Assembly (NCBI RefSeq): GCF_003144195.1
Contig: NW_020290030.1
Coordinates: 124,001-188,000 of the forward strand
Length of the DNA stretch: 64,000 nt
Reading direction: 5' to 3'
Origin: Ceraceosorus guamensis
Lineage: Eukaryota > Basidiomycota > Exobasidiomycetes > Ceraceosorales > Ceraceosoraceae
Position numbers and translations under genes: made by a program. Shown here in pieces: positions 12,001 through 22,888 of this stretch. The notes beneath the pieces were generated by a model. It worked only from the letters and a program-made list of their open reading frames with translations. It did not search any database and was not told the origin of the DNA. The stretch's first letter is position 1, and the number at the start of each line of letters is the position of its first letter.

Positions 12001-13056
12001 AGCGCCGGACTCTGGTGCAGCCTGGGTACCGGCCGCCCTCCCGTCATCCCGTCCGGCCAGAGCCGATGGGTTGACATGCTTGCCTCCTGGGCTCGCAGCT
12101 GCTTCGGCATTTGAAGCGGAGGCAAGCGGAGGGATGGTGCCAGGCCTGCGCTTGAAAGGTCTGCCGTACTCGTCCGCTTCGTTCACAGCGGCCCATCCGC
12201 GCTCTCGCCTTTCGCGATCCTCAGCTTGGCTCAGCGAGCCAGGCCGATCTTTGAAATGCCTGCCACTGCTTGGCCTACTTCCCTCGCGCGTCGGAGAGGG
12301 ACTCCTCGTCACAGTACCCCCGCCCGCCGCGATGGTCGGGTCGCGCAGGCTCATCAAGACGGAGTTGAGAGTCGCCTCCATTTTCCTCAAGCTTTGAGCC
12401 ATCGCCTCGGCGCGCTGATTCTTGCCTCCCTTTTTGCCGCGGTTGCTCTCCTCGAACACGCAGTTGTGACCGCCGTGCTTGCACCGAGCGCAAGGCGGAC
12501 CTTGTTCCGCTCCTACACATCGCATCTTCAAGCGCCTGCAGTTGGTGCAAGCCTTTGCGCCTCGCGTCGGCTTCGCCTTTTTGTCCGATGAACCTGCGCC
12601 GGACCCTTTGCCATTGCCTGCTCCGTTGGCCTTGCCCTTGTCACCCGAACGCTTGCGCTTCTTGCCACTGCTCTGATCTTGTTCCTCATCGTCGTCATCG
12701 TCGTCTTCGTCCTCCTCATCCTCTTCGTCTTCTTCATCATCCTCATCTTCATCGCCGTCTACCTGTGGCGCATCCGAGCCGACGCCGCCCGCAGGACTCC
12801 ACGTATGTCCAAGCGAGCTGCCCCCGGCGAAGTTCCTGCTGTTGCCAGCTGGAGAGTAGACTCCGGCAGGAGCACCGAAAGCAGCAGCAGCCGAGCCTGG
12901 GGGCCATCCCTGAGTATTGTAGGGCGGCGTGGAGGGAGATCCAATGGAGCCACCTTGGGGGCCGCCATAGAAATTCGAGCCATGAAGATTGGGCGGATGC
13001 GAGAATGCCGAGTGCTGCCCGCCTGTGGCCTGGGAAGGCTGGCTCCCCGGGTACAT
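9060..13056 (-). CDS. Zn2Cys6 transcription factor with fungal middle-homology region
   Basis: A fungal sequence-specific regulator. Exons: 13056-11431, 11351-10980, 10918-10183, 10110-9980, 9914-9462, 9383-9060; 1213 residues. The zinc cluster is internal: Cys170, 173, 180, 189, 192 and 199 fit CX2CX6CX8CX2CX6C. It is preceded by an acidic run (about 100-126, almost only Asp and Glu) and a basic patch. A Ser/Pro-rich linker of about 340 residues leads to the fungal-specific middle region (about 550-900), including FHFCSHHCVILDPEWHTP and RTWLMCFSVDRSISGQMGKP. The tail is Gly/Ser/Asn-rich. The ATG sits two bases after a strong TTCTCAG acceptor-like site, so an upstream exon or a leader intron is possible. 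Target genes cannot be told from the sequence; no neighbour suggests a pathway. Confidence 0.9.
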
Positions 13057-13445
13057 GCTGAGAAGGAGAGAGACAAGCCCTAAGCCTGGACTGGATGCAG
13101 AGGTAGCGCTCCTGAATCCTACCACCCCGATATGTGGCTCGTCGTGAAGATACGCCGGGATAGGTCACAGCTGAGGATGTCGACTTCTAGATCAGGCGCT
13201 GCGCGTATTCTTAGCGGCTGGAGAGATCAGCCGACACACAAGTGCATGCGTTGCAAGTATTCTCGCAGACGCTTGAGAGGGTCACCTAATCGCAGCCGCC
13301 AGCGGTGAGGGAGGATCTGGATGATTGCGAAGATGGAGATCACTGCTGTCCAGTGAGAGCTTCGTTGGTGGATGCGCAGCGGTTCGGCTCTCCACGGCTT
13401 CCGACCACCAGCATACCTGGGCCACACCCCTGCTATACTCACGAC

Positions 13446-13463
13446 TGCTGCATGCATGCAGCA
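13446..13463. repeat. 18-bp perfect palindrome
   Basis: TGCTGCATGCATGCAGCA equals its own reverse complement. It lies about 390 bp upstream of the transcription-factor start and could be a dimer-binding site or chance. Confidence 0.6.
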
Positions 13464-13703
13464 TAGACGCGCCCCCCAAAATCTTCAGCGCGCTTTCGGC
13501 AATTTGAGCGGACGCGCGGCCGGTACGCGGCGGACTGCGCCAAGTCTTCAAATCAAGAACGTACGTAGACCTTCAAGAATAAATCATCCGGCGAACTATT
13601 AATCGAAAGAAATAATAATAAGTTCGTTCTGGACCAAACGATAGATACGCATATATGTTCTTGATTTCTGTTCTTGAAAGTCCACGTGACCTTGTCCCAA
13701 GTC

Positions 13704-13739
13704 AAGTATAGAGTCACGCTACACGCCGTGACTATACTT
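13704..13739. repeat. Inverted repeat / bulged hairpin
   Basis: AAGTATAG, then AG, then TCACG pairs with CGTGACTATACTT: a 13-bp stem with a 2-nt bulge and a loop of about 8 nt, at the end of an AT-rich patch. Confidence 0.5.
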
Positions 13740-13820
13740 TCAACGCTTCCCCACTCAAGACTTTGACCGCGAGCATCTGGATGACCGGACTTGCGGTACG
13801 ACTTCGAGAGCCGGCATACT

Positions 13821-13848
13821 CGTGACTCACGATTCACGATTCACGATC
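13821..13848. repeat. Tandem CACGATT motif
   Basis: Three near-perfect head-to-tail units of the 7-mer TCACGAT in an intergenic region. An almost identical run occurs at 48229-48250. Confidence 0.6.
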
Positions 13849-14171
13849 CAGATCTTGGACAGCTCGATCACCATCCTCAAATGTGCGAACCGTCCGCGAC
13901 TTCCGCCAGGTAAGAGCCGGACCTCACGAAGAGTCTAGGTGCAGTGCCTCGTCTGCTCAGCGTGCATCAGCCTTTTGGGCTTTCAGCGAGGAGTCTGGCA
14001 CATTTGCTGCTCGACCTTGCTTCGCTCTGAGCCATACTATCTAAGGGATCCCAGCAAATCAGGCGACAAGGCTGAGCATCAAAGCGAGGCGCTCCAAAGT
14101 CTTCTACAGCCGCACACAACTCCCTCCCAGAGCAGATCCTCTAGCGAGGACGCTCTCGTCCTCACCGTGGG

Positions 14172-14850
14172 ATGGTGTACATCAAATCTTGGGTCGCATT
14201 TCACGCGGCCGCGATAGACCTTCAGAAAGCGCAGCCCGAGCGGGTGAGTGGACTTGTCAGATTTGCGATCTACTCGATCAGCGCGCTGTTGGGAAGTTGG
14301 ACGGCGTTGGATGCAAAACGGAGCCTCTGTCAAGACATCGATGTTGGCAGGCCAAACGCAACTACGCCGGATCTAGCGTGGTGCTGCCGCTCTCGCACCA
14401 AATGCTGACAGCGTCCTATCCCGTGACTTGAAAGACCCGCTACTTGATCAAAGCGCACCCAGCCACGCAGTCGCTTATTCTCAAGGTCACGGATGATTTC
14501 TCTGTGAGTGTGCAGTCTGCTCAGCGATGAACACGAGCGTCGGATCGAGAGAAAGGTCTCACATTTGCCCCTGTACTTGCCAGACGATCAAATTTCGAAC
14601 ACGAAGTTCCATCATCCTCAACCGCTTTCAAGCCTTGAATCACGAGCTCATCGCACAATTTGCCGGAGCACCCAAACCAACGCCGTCGGAGGCGCAGGCG
14701 GGCGCGAACAGCCAAGATGCAGCACCTATAACGGAAGCAGAGCATGTAGGATCGTCCTCAGGCGCTGGGACGGTGCAGACTGGCACTCAGGGGGGTGGGG
14801 GTGGAGGTGGTGGCGGTGGGAAGAAGAAGAAGAAGAAGGGCAAAAAGTAG
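14172..14850 (+). CDS. SRP9: Signal recognition particle 9 kDa protein
   Basis: SRP9 binds the Alu domain of SRP RNA with SRP14 and takes part in elongation arrest during co-translational targeting. Exons: 14172-14243, 14435-14503, 14584-14850; 135 residues. MVYIKSWVAFHAAAIDLQ, RTRYLIKAHPATQSLILKVTDD and the following FRTRSS segment line up with animal SRP9 (MVYITSW..., KLVLKVTD..., FKT...). Both introns cut inside the conserved domain, and removing them restores it. The C-terminal half is an extension absent from the short animal protein: Ala/Ser/Thr-rich, a run of ten Gly, then KKKKKKGKK, which may add RNA contact. The first intron (191 nt) is long for this window. Confidence 0.9.
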
Positions 14851-15678
14851 ATGACTGTGGCGCACACAGCGAGCAGGTAGCGGCAACTGCAATGGCAAGC
14901 TTTCACTATCCACATCAGTGCCACGCTGGTCGCCTAGTGGCTCACTCAGCGATGTGAGCCATGAGGAGCATGTAGAGTAGCACATTGCGTACCGAACATG
15001 GCGTCGAGTGGCATGCGCGGAAAGCTGCCGTTCGGGCACAACGCAGCGGCAGGGTGGGCGCTCACAAGCGCTACATTTCACACTTGTCGCGAGTGGCGAA
15101 AGGGAGGCGTTTGGGACGATCTAGTAGCTTGGCTCTGCTGTGTAGTCAAGGACGACGGTCACATCTTAGCGGACTGCGCGTCACTCGGCCCCGCAATTTA
15201 CGAGGCTGTGACGGCGCGCCGAGCAATCGTAAGCGGAGCAGGTTGACTTCGTTCAGATTGGGCCTGCCTTTTGAGCATCGCTGAGCCCTTCTCCTGGCGC
15301 GCGCCTTTGCCTGGTCGCTTGCTTGGCGTACGGCTGTAGAATGCAGAGCTGCTCGCCGCAAGAATAAACGCGCTGCCACCGGGCATTGCTAACAGTCTGC
15401 GTACCGACGCCGAGGCGCAGCGCACGGCAACAGTTCTCAGCCACGCTGACCCTACCCAGCAATCACCAATGCTCCAGTAAGCCTCGTGAATGAACAGTCA
15501 CGCGCTCATTCGTGCTGAAGCACGGGTCGGTGATGGTCCGAGCATGCTCTCTCGTGCTCTGCAAGCTTCCCCAAGGCTTCATGCAATGGTGGCGTAGCAA
15601 CGGTTTCCAAAAGAGCGGGGCTTCTGTACTCTGACCACTCAGGGCGGCATCGGCCCTGCCCCTCAGGACTGCCCAACA
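14851..15678. other. Intergenic region after SRP9
   Basis: No convincing gene. A short minus-strand frame (15198-15386, starting MPGGSAFILAASSS) looks like an organelle-targeting leader but lacks any recognisable continuation. Confidence 0.4.
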
Positions 15679-16791
15679 ATGTCTTTAAAAGGAGAGGTAT
15701 CTGACTGTTGGCTGTCGGCACTCCTACCATCTCTCTCTTACCTTCAGATTCGCCAGCGCAGGTCGCCGGTCAACCTCGTTGCTTCCTCTTCGATCTTGGT
15801 CGCTCCGTTTTCGCCTACGTCCTCAACATGCTCTTCCTGGCCCGCAAGCATATCCTCATCAACGCGGTCCTGGTCCAGATAGCACTCGGCAGAGTGAGCA
15901 GTGAGCGAGAGGTGAGCGGCCCAAAGCGGTGGTCAAGACTGTTGTATGAAGCGGACGTTGACATGTTGTCTGACTGCTTGGCAGTCCGTGATGAGACGTA
16001 GTCCTGGTCTGCAGAGCGTCGCGAATGCATTCGACGTTTCGCACCCATTCGTTAAAAGCTTGCACTCCGAGCTCGGGCCGGTACATCGCACGACCACTGA
16101 GCGCTTCGCTGCCTTGCAACTGCCTACATTCAAAAAGCAAGCATCTTCTCAAAGGAATGCCTTTGCATCCAATACGCCATCACGTCATGGGCAGCTTACC
16201 ACCAAGCTCAACGAGACCCGCAAAGAGTACGAGAAAGTGGTCCTCGGAAAGGGTACTTCGAGCCTTGCAAATATGGGAGGCGCAAACCTCATTCGAAACC
16301 CATCGCCCGAAGCGCACATGACGGACAGTCGTTCGACAAGCCCAGTCAGTGTACTCAAGCAGAAACACATCCTTCATCGAGTCAAGGCTTCACTTGCTTC
16401 CAGCAACGGCAAAGGCGATGGTGGACACCAATCTGGCACAGGCGTCTTTGTGCCGAAAGTTGAAGTGTACGAAAAGTCTGTTAACAATTACGATGGCCTG
16501 AAAGCTTACTTTGGCAAGAGTGGTGACCTTGCAAACATGGGCACGCGGAAGAAAATCAACAAGGTCGCCGAGAAACTCAAAGCTAACTCTCCAGGAGTAT
16601 TTGAACGGCATATCACGGATGGCGCCTCGTCATCGGGTGGCAGGTCCAGAGCAAGCAGCTCGAGGTCTCCAAGCCCCACAACACGAGCCATGGCGACAGG
16701 CGACTCTGCGAGCAATGCCGGGTCAAGCGTGCCTAGGATCACGACGTATCGTCGACGTGAATGGCGCGCTGCCACCAAACTGCCGGTTTGA
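15679..16791 (+). CDS. Unrecognised protein, hydrophobic N-terminal segment and Ser-rich tail
   Basis: Not recognised. Proposed exons: 15679-15696, 15762-15893, 15985-16791, giving 318 residues. Supporting the model: introns of 65 and 91 nt with acceptable sites (GTATCT, GTGAGC; GCGCAG, TTGGCAG), frame kept throughout, and a 269-codon final exon. The N-terminal part contains a hydrophobic helix-like stretch (FAYVLNMLFLARKHILINAV); the middle is mixed and charged; near 250-290 it is Ser/Arg/Pro-rich (SSSRSPSPTTRAM), and it ends in a basic RRREW motif. The first exon is only six codons and is the weakest part; a start inside exon 2 is possible. No function is proposed. Confidence 0.45.
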
Positions 16792-17436
16792 CGTGAGACT
16801 TACGCTGCTTTCGATTGCATCGCTGGCAGGTTTGACAAGGGCTTGATACACTTCCAGGTTCGTACCGACTTCATGCTGGGCGCAGCGGCTCAGGATGGCC
16901 ATATGTTGCGCGCTGTGAACAGCTGAATGCGCCCCCAAGAACAGAAGTGAAGCTCTGATGAGAATGTGTAGCGTAATTGAATGCAAATCGCTTGCACCGA
17001 GCCGTTCAGCCACCATTTGTGTTGTCAGTCGTCCTCGAGCACTATGTGCTCGTGGCGTCCGACAAGCATAGGGGAAGGTAAAGCGAAAATGTGACCATAG
17101 CCAGCGCCACTCATGCATGTCCACCAAGCGCCCAGCTCGATGGATGGAGGTGGGTTGAAGGCTCCAATGCATCCGCAACTCTTGCCCATGAGACGATTGC
17201 TTCTTTCTGAGTACGACTTGACATTCTGTCAGACCGCGATTGGCATGCTGAAGGCCGGGCGTAACCCGTCAACTATTATTGAAGCGTTCGCCACCCATCG
17301 TATAAGCCAAGGTGTTTGGGCAACTACGGGTGTGGCTCAACGATCTCGAATCGAGATGTGAGATGACTTCGTCAGGTCGCGACTCGCCGGTATGACCGCA
17401 GCTGAAGCCCCTTTCGTTGTCATGGTGGTAGGTCGT

Positions 17437-17492
17437 GCATTCACATTCACGTGATTCTTGAAGCGGTCATTCACGAATATCACCGATTCATC
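17437..17492. repeat. Dispersed CACGATT-type motif cluster
   Basis: ATTCACATTCACGTGATTC, then GTCATTCACGAAT and CACCGATTC: several degenerate TTCACG / CGATTC units within 56 bp of intergenic DNA. Confidence 0.45.
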
Positions 17493-17832
17493 GGAAGCCC
17501 AGCTGCTATATGTATACAAAATATGCATGAGGGTCGATCGGAAGGGCATGTCCGCGGCAGAGGGGTCGGCGCGGTTACGCGTGGATCCGCGGAAGAGAGC
17601 GCGATTTCACCGCGGACTGCCGCTCCGCTATACAGCTAATGCTTGACACGCGCGCGCGTTCATCGCGCTTCGCGGGGTCACCAACTGATGCTGCGCGTAA
17701 CTGCATGCGTATCGAGCCGGTCCGAGTTTGCCGGTGCAAGAGACATCGCAACATGCTGATCCCTGTGCGCGACGACTGCGCCCTGCATGCATGGCAGGAG
17801 CACGTCGTCAAGCTCCGCCGCGACCGCACCGC

Positions 17833-17833
<1 letters not shown>

Positions 17834-17893
<60 letters not shown>
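17834..17893 (+). repeat. 60-nt poly(A) homopolymer
   Basis: Sixty consecutive A residues in otherwise GC-rich DNA, by far the longest homopolymer here. It could be the tail of a retroposed sequence, a replication-slippage tract, or an assembly or polymerase artefact. I saw no clear target-site duplication and no recognisable element before it. Confidence 0.95.
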
Positions 17894-17894
<1 letters not shown>

Positions 17895-18960
17895 ACGAGG
17901 AAATGTCATCTTGAATGCTTCAAATGCTTGGCAACCGCGGTCACGCTCGCGGCGAAGCTCTGCGCCTCCGCGCTGCATCACCAGTCGACGCTATATGCGA
18001 GCGCGAGTCGTGGATTCGGTGCGCAAGAGAAGCTGAGAGTATTCAGCGTCTCATGGACTTCGCCTGATGCTCACCCTATGTAGAGAGTTGGAGTCATCAT
18101 CCCTACCGTTTCTCGTGCCTACCGCTGCTGACGTCGCGCTGTCACGGTCCCCATGTCGTGCACAGTAAGCTCACCAGCGCGCGTGATCGAGCTGCATATA
18201 GGGGCAGCGCGCGGCATGGGTCTCACCATGCAAGGGTCCTTCCACCACGCGTGCCAGCACGCGCGCGTGATTTCTTAAGTCCGGAGTGCAAGAGTCGAGT
18301 CAGAATCGAGTCAGTCGTCATAATGGTCGCGTCACGCCTATATAGCTCTGCGACACGGCCGGTTGATCTGCAGCCTCTGGCGCAGTTTCAATCAAGTCTG
18401 CATGCAGACGGCCATGTTCGGCCTGACCCACGCCGTGCAGCGTCTCATCAGTGTGGACAGACGTCCGAAACTCGCATAGTCCGAAGCGCCGCTTTGCATT
18501 GTCCTTCCGCGTGATTCACAGGTCTCTCTGCATGCCCATCAGCTGCATGACTCGCTTTGACCGAGCTCGTCGGGTGCCACGTACGCGCAACGGGTTTAGA
18601 CTTCTATGTAGCGGTACAATCCAGGATCAGGCGAGACGCCTGTGTGGCGACAAAGCAAAGCTCCGCGCGCGCTTGGCGCAGGGCGCTGCTTACCGCGCGC
18701 TTGTCATCATCCATTACGATTTACGACCAACGCGTCTTGCCGGTTCCATCGGCCGGCGGAGCTTGCTCGGCGCGCTCATGATGTGTGCCTGTACGCGCTA
18801 CGTCCGGATCCTCGGAAAAGAATCTCCTTCGGAGTCACGAGTCATCATGCCAGCATGGGGTCATCCTCTCATATTGCATGGCTCGGCCCTTACTTCATCA
18901 TCCACACTCACAGCACTGACTCCATCGATGACTCGAAGACACCAGCATCACTCTGACTCA

Positions 18961-18968
18961 TATATAAG
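18961..18968 (+). promoter_or_regulatory. Probable TATA box
   Basis: TATATAAG about 210 bp before the ATG of the small gene at 19176, a plausible distance for a fungal core promoter with a leader of 100-150 nt. Confidence 0.5.
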
Positions 18969-19175
18969 GCATCGACCTGATCTCAGCACGTAGACGATCC
19001 CACAATCACATTGCTTTGCACAACGCACGACTGCGCCCACCGCAACAGCCGGATACAGTACAATTGCTCATCATTTGGCGAGCAGCTCTGCAATCACTCC
19101 GCACTTCGCGCGCAAGCACTCTGCGCAAACATAGAGTCAAGCTACTCAACGCTCACACTCTCAACTGAACGCACA

Positions 19176-19676
19176 ATGTCGCGCACATCAACAGCAGCCG
19201 CAACCGGCTTCTTCCAGCATCACGCTGTCTTCCAGCCCTTTTCAGCGCTGCACGACGAAGAGGTCGTGCAGAGCGCTCGGCGCGCTGCCGCCAAGGCCAG
19301 GGAACAAGGCTTGGTTCACGTCTCATTCGAACCTCAGCTGCAGCGATGGGACACGACCGAGTCTCGAGCGAGCTCGACATCCAGCGCTTCTCAGAGCAGC
19401 TACGGAAGCTCCCTCTTCCACGCTGAGCGAAGGAGAGGCAGTGCAAACGTGAGTGTGGTCGTCTGTCATGCTCGCCCAGTGCCCGAGTAGCGAGCTGAAA
19501 CTGACACCCTCGATGTGCTGCTCGCCTTCTTATAGAGCTCCGCTGCCTCTTCTATTCGTGCCAAATCCATCTACATGCACGCGTCCAAGGGATCAGAAGA
19601 GACATTGGCAGACTGTGCCCGCGATGAGGAGGAAGATAATGGTTTGAGTCTTCGCAGGATGCCGGCTCGCCGATAA
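19176..19676 (+). CDS. Small unrecognised protein
   Basis: Not recognised. Two exons, 19176-19448 and 19536-19676, split by an 87-nt intron with GTGAGT donor and TTATAG acceptor; 137 residues. The N-terminal half has an Ala/Arg-rich amphipathic stretch (EEVVQSARRAAAKAREQG), followed by a Ser-rich region, and the C-terminus has an acidic RDEEEDNG segment before a basic end. There is no signal peptide or membrane segment. The good TATA box upstream and the intron that keeps the frame support a real gene. Confidence 0.55.
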
Positions 19677-20047
19677 AGGCTCCATCTAGCACGATTGCCC
19701 AGTCCTACCTGATACCTCCGTAACTCGCTTCGTCTCTTCTATTTGTACTAAACCTGGCATGTGTACTTGTATCGTCGCAACCGTCGAGCATTCCTCATCG
19801 TTGCGAACCTCTCACCATTCTACATCGCTGCATCTACACACTTTACTCAATAGTCACATCCGGCCTCGGGCCACCCCAAACATTTGCGTCTCCATTCGCG
19901 TGATAGATCATATGTAGCCAGCGAGGTTCATTATGGATTGCAGCATCGTTGCTGTGCGTGGGTAAGAGTACAGGTGTTGATGTCGACACTGAATGAAAAG
20001 TCTATGCTGCCGCGAAAAGTCGATGGTGCCAAGCGAATCGGACGGCG
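19677..20047. other. Convergent intergenic region
   Basis: 3' regions of the small gene and of JJJ1; nothing else seen. Confidence 0.6.
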
Positions 20048-22177
20048 CTACCTTTTAGACTTGGGCGCTTTACGCCTAGCGCCCTTGCGCGAATCAGACA
20101 TTCCTCCTCCGTCAGGAGTGGTGTCAGCGCGGGCATGTCCGCTCTCGCGTACGTGGTTGAACAGCTTAGATCGCGAGTCGAATCCCTCTCCGCACACGTT
20201 GCAAGCCTGCAAGAGCATCGAAAATAAGCCGTGAGCCGCGACGAGGATGTGACGAACAGAAAACCCTACGCACCTCGGCAGGCAGCTTGCCTTTCCCCTG
20301 CTTCTTCTTCGCCTTTTTCTCTGCCGTCGAATTGACCTTCACGGCGGGGAACTCGCCACCTTCAGTAGCCAGATCCAAGGGCTCCCGGCTAGGCAGCGCC
20401 CCCTCCATGGGTTCCTCGACACCTCCTCCCGGCGCCTTCTCGAGCGTTCCCGGTGACGGCCGCACAGGCGACTCGGGCACGTCGTTGTCGAGCAAGTCGC
20501 CTTTCTTTTGTCGCTTTTTCAACTTGGCGCGCGCCTTCTTGCTCAGAGGCTGGCTCGGAGGAGATGATCGACCATTTTGCGTAGACTCCTCCACGTCAAG
20601 TCCCCCAGCACTGTCTCCCGAAGACTCTGCATAGTCTTGCAAGCCCAAGGTCGCAACGTCTTCCTCTAGTGGGACTGCAGCAGTAGCCGGAGTGGTCAAG
20701 CGGTTCAGCCCGAGCTCCTTATCCTGCTTTCTCATTTCACGTTTCAGCCGCGCCACTTCTGTCCGATGCTTCTTGCTTCGCTCATGGTTCTCCCAAGCTG
20801 CTCTGGTCTTGAATTGCTTATCACAAGCGACGCAATCCCAGTCTTGCTGCTGGGGTTCCAAATCGTCTAGAAGATCTGAATCATCAGACTCAGCTCTGCC
20901 ATCCGTCGGGAAGTCGTCGATGTCATCGAGCTCGCGACCATCCTGCTCGCCATCTTCAGCTTCGGATTCGAACTCGGAATCGATTTCCACCGGCGCCTGA
21001 CGTTCCCAGTCTTGTGGCACGTACGCTGCTGCCCGCTCTGCCTCGGCGCGAGCTCGTGCTTCCGCCTCGGCTCGTCGTCGTGCCAGCTCAGCTTCGCTTG
21101 CTCTGCCGCTTGCATCTCCCGCTGTTGCTGCTTGGTGTGCCTTCCATCTCGGGTCGCGCTTGCGCAAGAACGTCACGAGGGACTAGACCGGACCGAGTTG
21201 GTCAGCGGTTGATTGTAGGCACAGTCTTCACGGGAGTCCACTCACACGGATAGTCTCATTGTACTCCTTTCGGCCTGCCTCCCTAGCCTTCTTGTTGTCC
21301 TTCTCCATCATCCTTCATGCAGTGGAGAGATACTTAGTACCGCGTCAAGAGATATCAGCTTCACGAGTAGCGGCACTTACTTCTTGACCCTCCGATCTGG
21401 CGCCTCACTGAGCTTCCATCCATCTTTCCAACCGAAGCTCTTACGAGTAGTGTAGCCGCTCCAGGCTTGATAAAAGTCACGTGCGGCCATCGAATTTGCG
21501 GCCACGACCTCTTCAGCTCTTGAATAAGCCCAGGGCGTATGACTGTAACCAAAGGATGGGTATGAGACGTGCGGCGTGGCTGCTTCGCCAGGATACGAAG
21601 CAGCAGCGTAGTCCTCTTCGTACAGCCGCTCGAAGAGGCGACGAAAGACGCCAAAGAAGCCAGCGTCGCTATCAGCCTTTGGCCCAGTGGAAGGCAGCGA
21701 GAGAATAAAGGTAGGGTCCAGGAAGCGCAGCAGGTGCCGAGGAGTCAGACCAGGTGTATTGCTGCCCGGATTTGTAGGCTGGGCCTTGCCGGTCTTGAAT
21801 TGGCGGAATTGGTCTTCGTCCCAGCCTTCCTCACTGTGGCCCTGCGCATCACCGCCCTCCGTCTCGCCACGGAGAATGGCATCGCGATGAGAATCGTACC
21901 AAGCGCGTTCTTGATCATCGCACAGGACCTCGTATGCTGCAGAAATGAGTCTGAATCGGTCATTTGCGGCTTCGACATTGTCTGGATTCTTGTCAGGATG
22001 GTACTTGAGCGCTAATTTCCGATATGCGCGCTTCACCTCGTCCGTGGTCGCGTGGATTTCCAGACCAAGCAAGCCGTAAAAGTCTTGTTTGTGGATGCCA
22101 TCTTCGGTGAGGTCGTGCGCAGGCACACCCGATGCAGCGCCTCTGCTGCCGGCACCTTGAGATTGGGAAGCACCCAT
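20048..22177 (-). CDS. JJJ1: J-domain ribosome-biogenesis cofactor Jjj1 (DNAJC21)
   Basis: Jjj1 is a cytosolic Hsp70 co-chaperone that works with Rei1 to release Arx1 from late pre-60S subunits. Exons: 22177-21381, 21312-21246, 21182-20274, 20206-20048; 643 residues. The J domain (about 32-100) has DFYGLLGLE and the HPD tripeptide in LKYHPDKNPD. The conserved middle (FFGVFRRLFERLYEED, then RKSFGWKDGWKLSEAPDRR) is diagnostic of the family. The segment after the first intron, MMEKDNKKAREAGRKEYNET, continues it. A first C2H2-like zinc finger (CVACDKQFKTRAAWENH...H) and a C-terminal second one (CNVCGEGFDSRSKLFNH...GH) complete the architecture, and the protein ends in a basic tail. Acidic Asp/Glu-rich linkers separate the domains. 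All introns are 63-68 nt. Confidence 0.95.
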
Positions 22178-22888
22178 TCAGGATGTTGAGTCCCAGATGC
22201 TCGAAAGCTCGTGTTATATGCGGACCGGTGTGGGCAAGTCGTGCGCTGCAAGCGGTGAGTGATGATACTTTTCAACTGCGCCACGATTACGCAGATTCAA
22301 AATTCGAGCTAGGCTGGACGCAAGCCCGCCTTCCAAGTGCAGGTCCCACACCTCTCACGTGATCTGCAAGCGCTGGAGCCGCTCGGCATGCGTACGAGAG
22401 AACGCATGTACGCACGTCCACGATCTCCGCACGCGCAAAGAGCAGCTGCTGATGAGGCGCGGCAACCAGGATAAGCCGCGAGTTTGTGTGATGCGGTGAA
22501 GTGCGCGTGCGACACGCGCTTGCTGCGTGCCAAATCCATCCCTCGGTTCGAGTCGTTCTGCCCGTCCCAGTCACCAGGGATCTTCATCCACCCTACCGCG
22601 ACCTTCAACAACATCATTCGCTGGCACTCACCTGTTGCTGCCACGCGTTCTCGTTCTGCGGACACCCGTGTCAGAGATTTCTACTGCCGTCCTCCAGCCT
22701 GACCTCCCCTTACCCCCCCTCTCCCCTCGCTGCGCCTTCCATCCACCCCAACGCCAGTAGCTGACTGTGCGCAGAAGCTGAAGCGCGGATCATTGATCTT
22801 GTCTACCTTGTGCACCGTTGGACCTCGCCTTGTCTAATCATTGGGCACCACCCATCTCGGATCAGCCTTGGTAGGCTAGATCGCCATC
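22178..22888. other. Divergent promoter region JJJ1/SIN3
   Basis: No gene seen. A C/T-rich tract (about 22690-22745) lies before SIN3 and probably marks its transcription start area. Confidence 0.6.

Larger units (their letters stand above)
13057..14171. other. Divergent intergenic region, TF gene-SRP9
   Basis: No gene seen. It contains an 18-bp perfect palindrome, an AT-rich patch (about 13556-13680), a bulged hairpin and a tandem CACGATT motif, each listed separately. Confidence 0.6.
16792..19175. other. Gene-poor region
   Basis: No credible gene in 2.4 kb. It holds a motif cluster (17437-17492), a 60-nt poly(A) run, GAGTC-rich repeats near 18294-18320 and a TATA element near its right end. 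Confidence 0.6.

Noticed and set aside
9060-13125. Longer N-terminus for the Zn2Cys6 factor starting at 13125
   Set aside because: The codon there is GTG, not ATG, and the segment runs through a likely splice acceptor; the ATG at 13056 is preferred.
15198-15386. Short minus-strand frame starting MPGGSAFILAASSS
   Set aside because: Looks like a leader but has no continuation or conserved domain; too weak to call.
17639-18083. Frames with poly-Lys runs
   Set aside because: Produced only by translating the 60-nt poly(A) tract.
22540-22560. GGTTCGAGTC resembling a tRNA B box
   Set aside because: No matching A box or cloverleaf around it.
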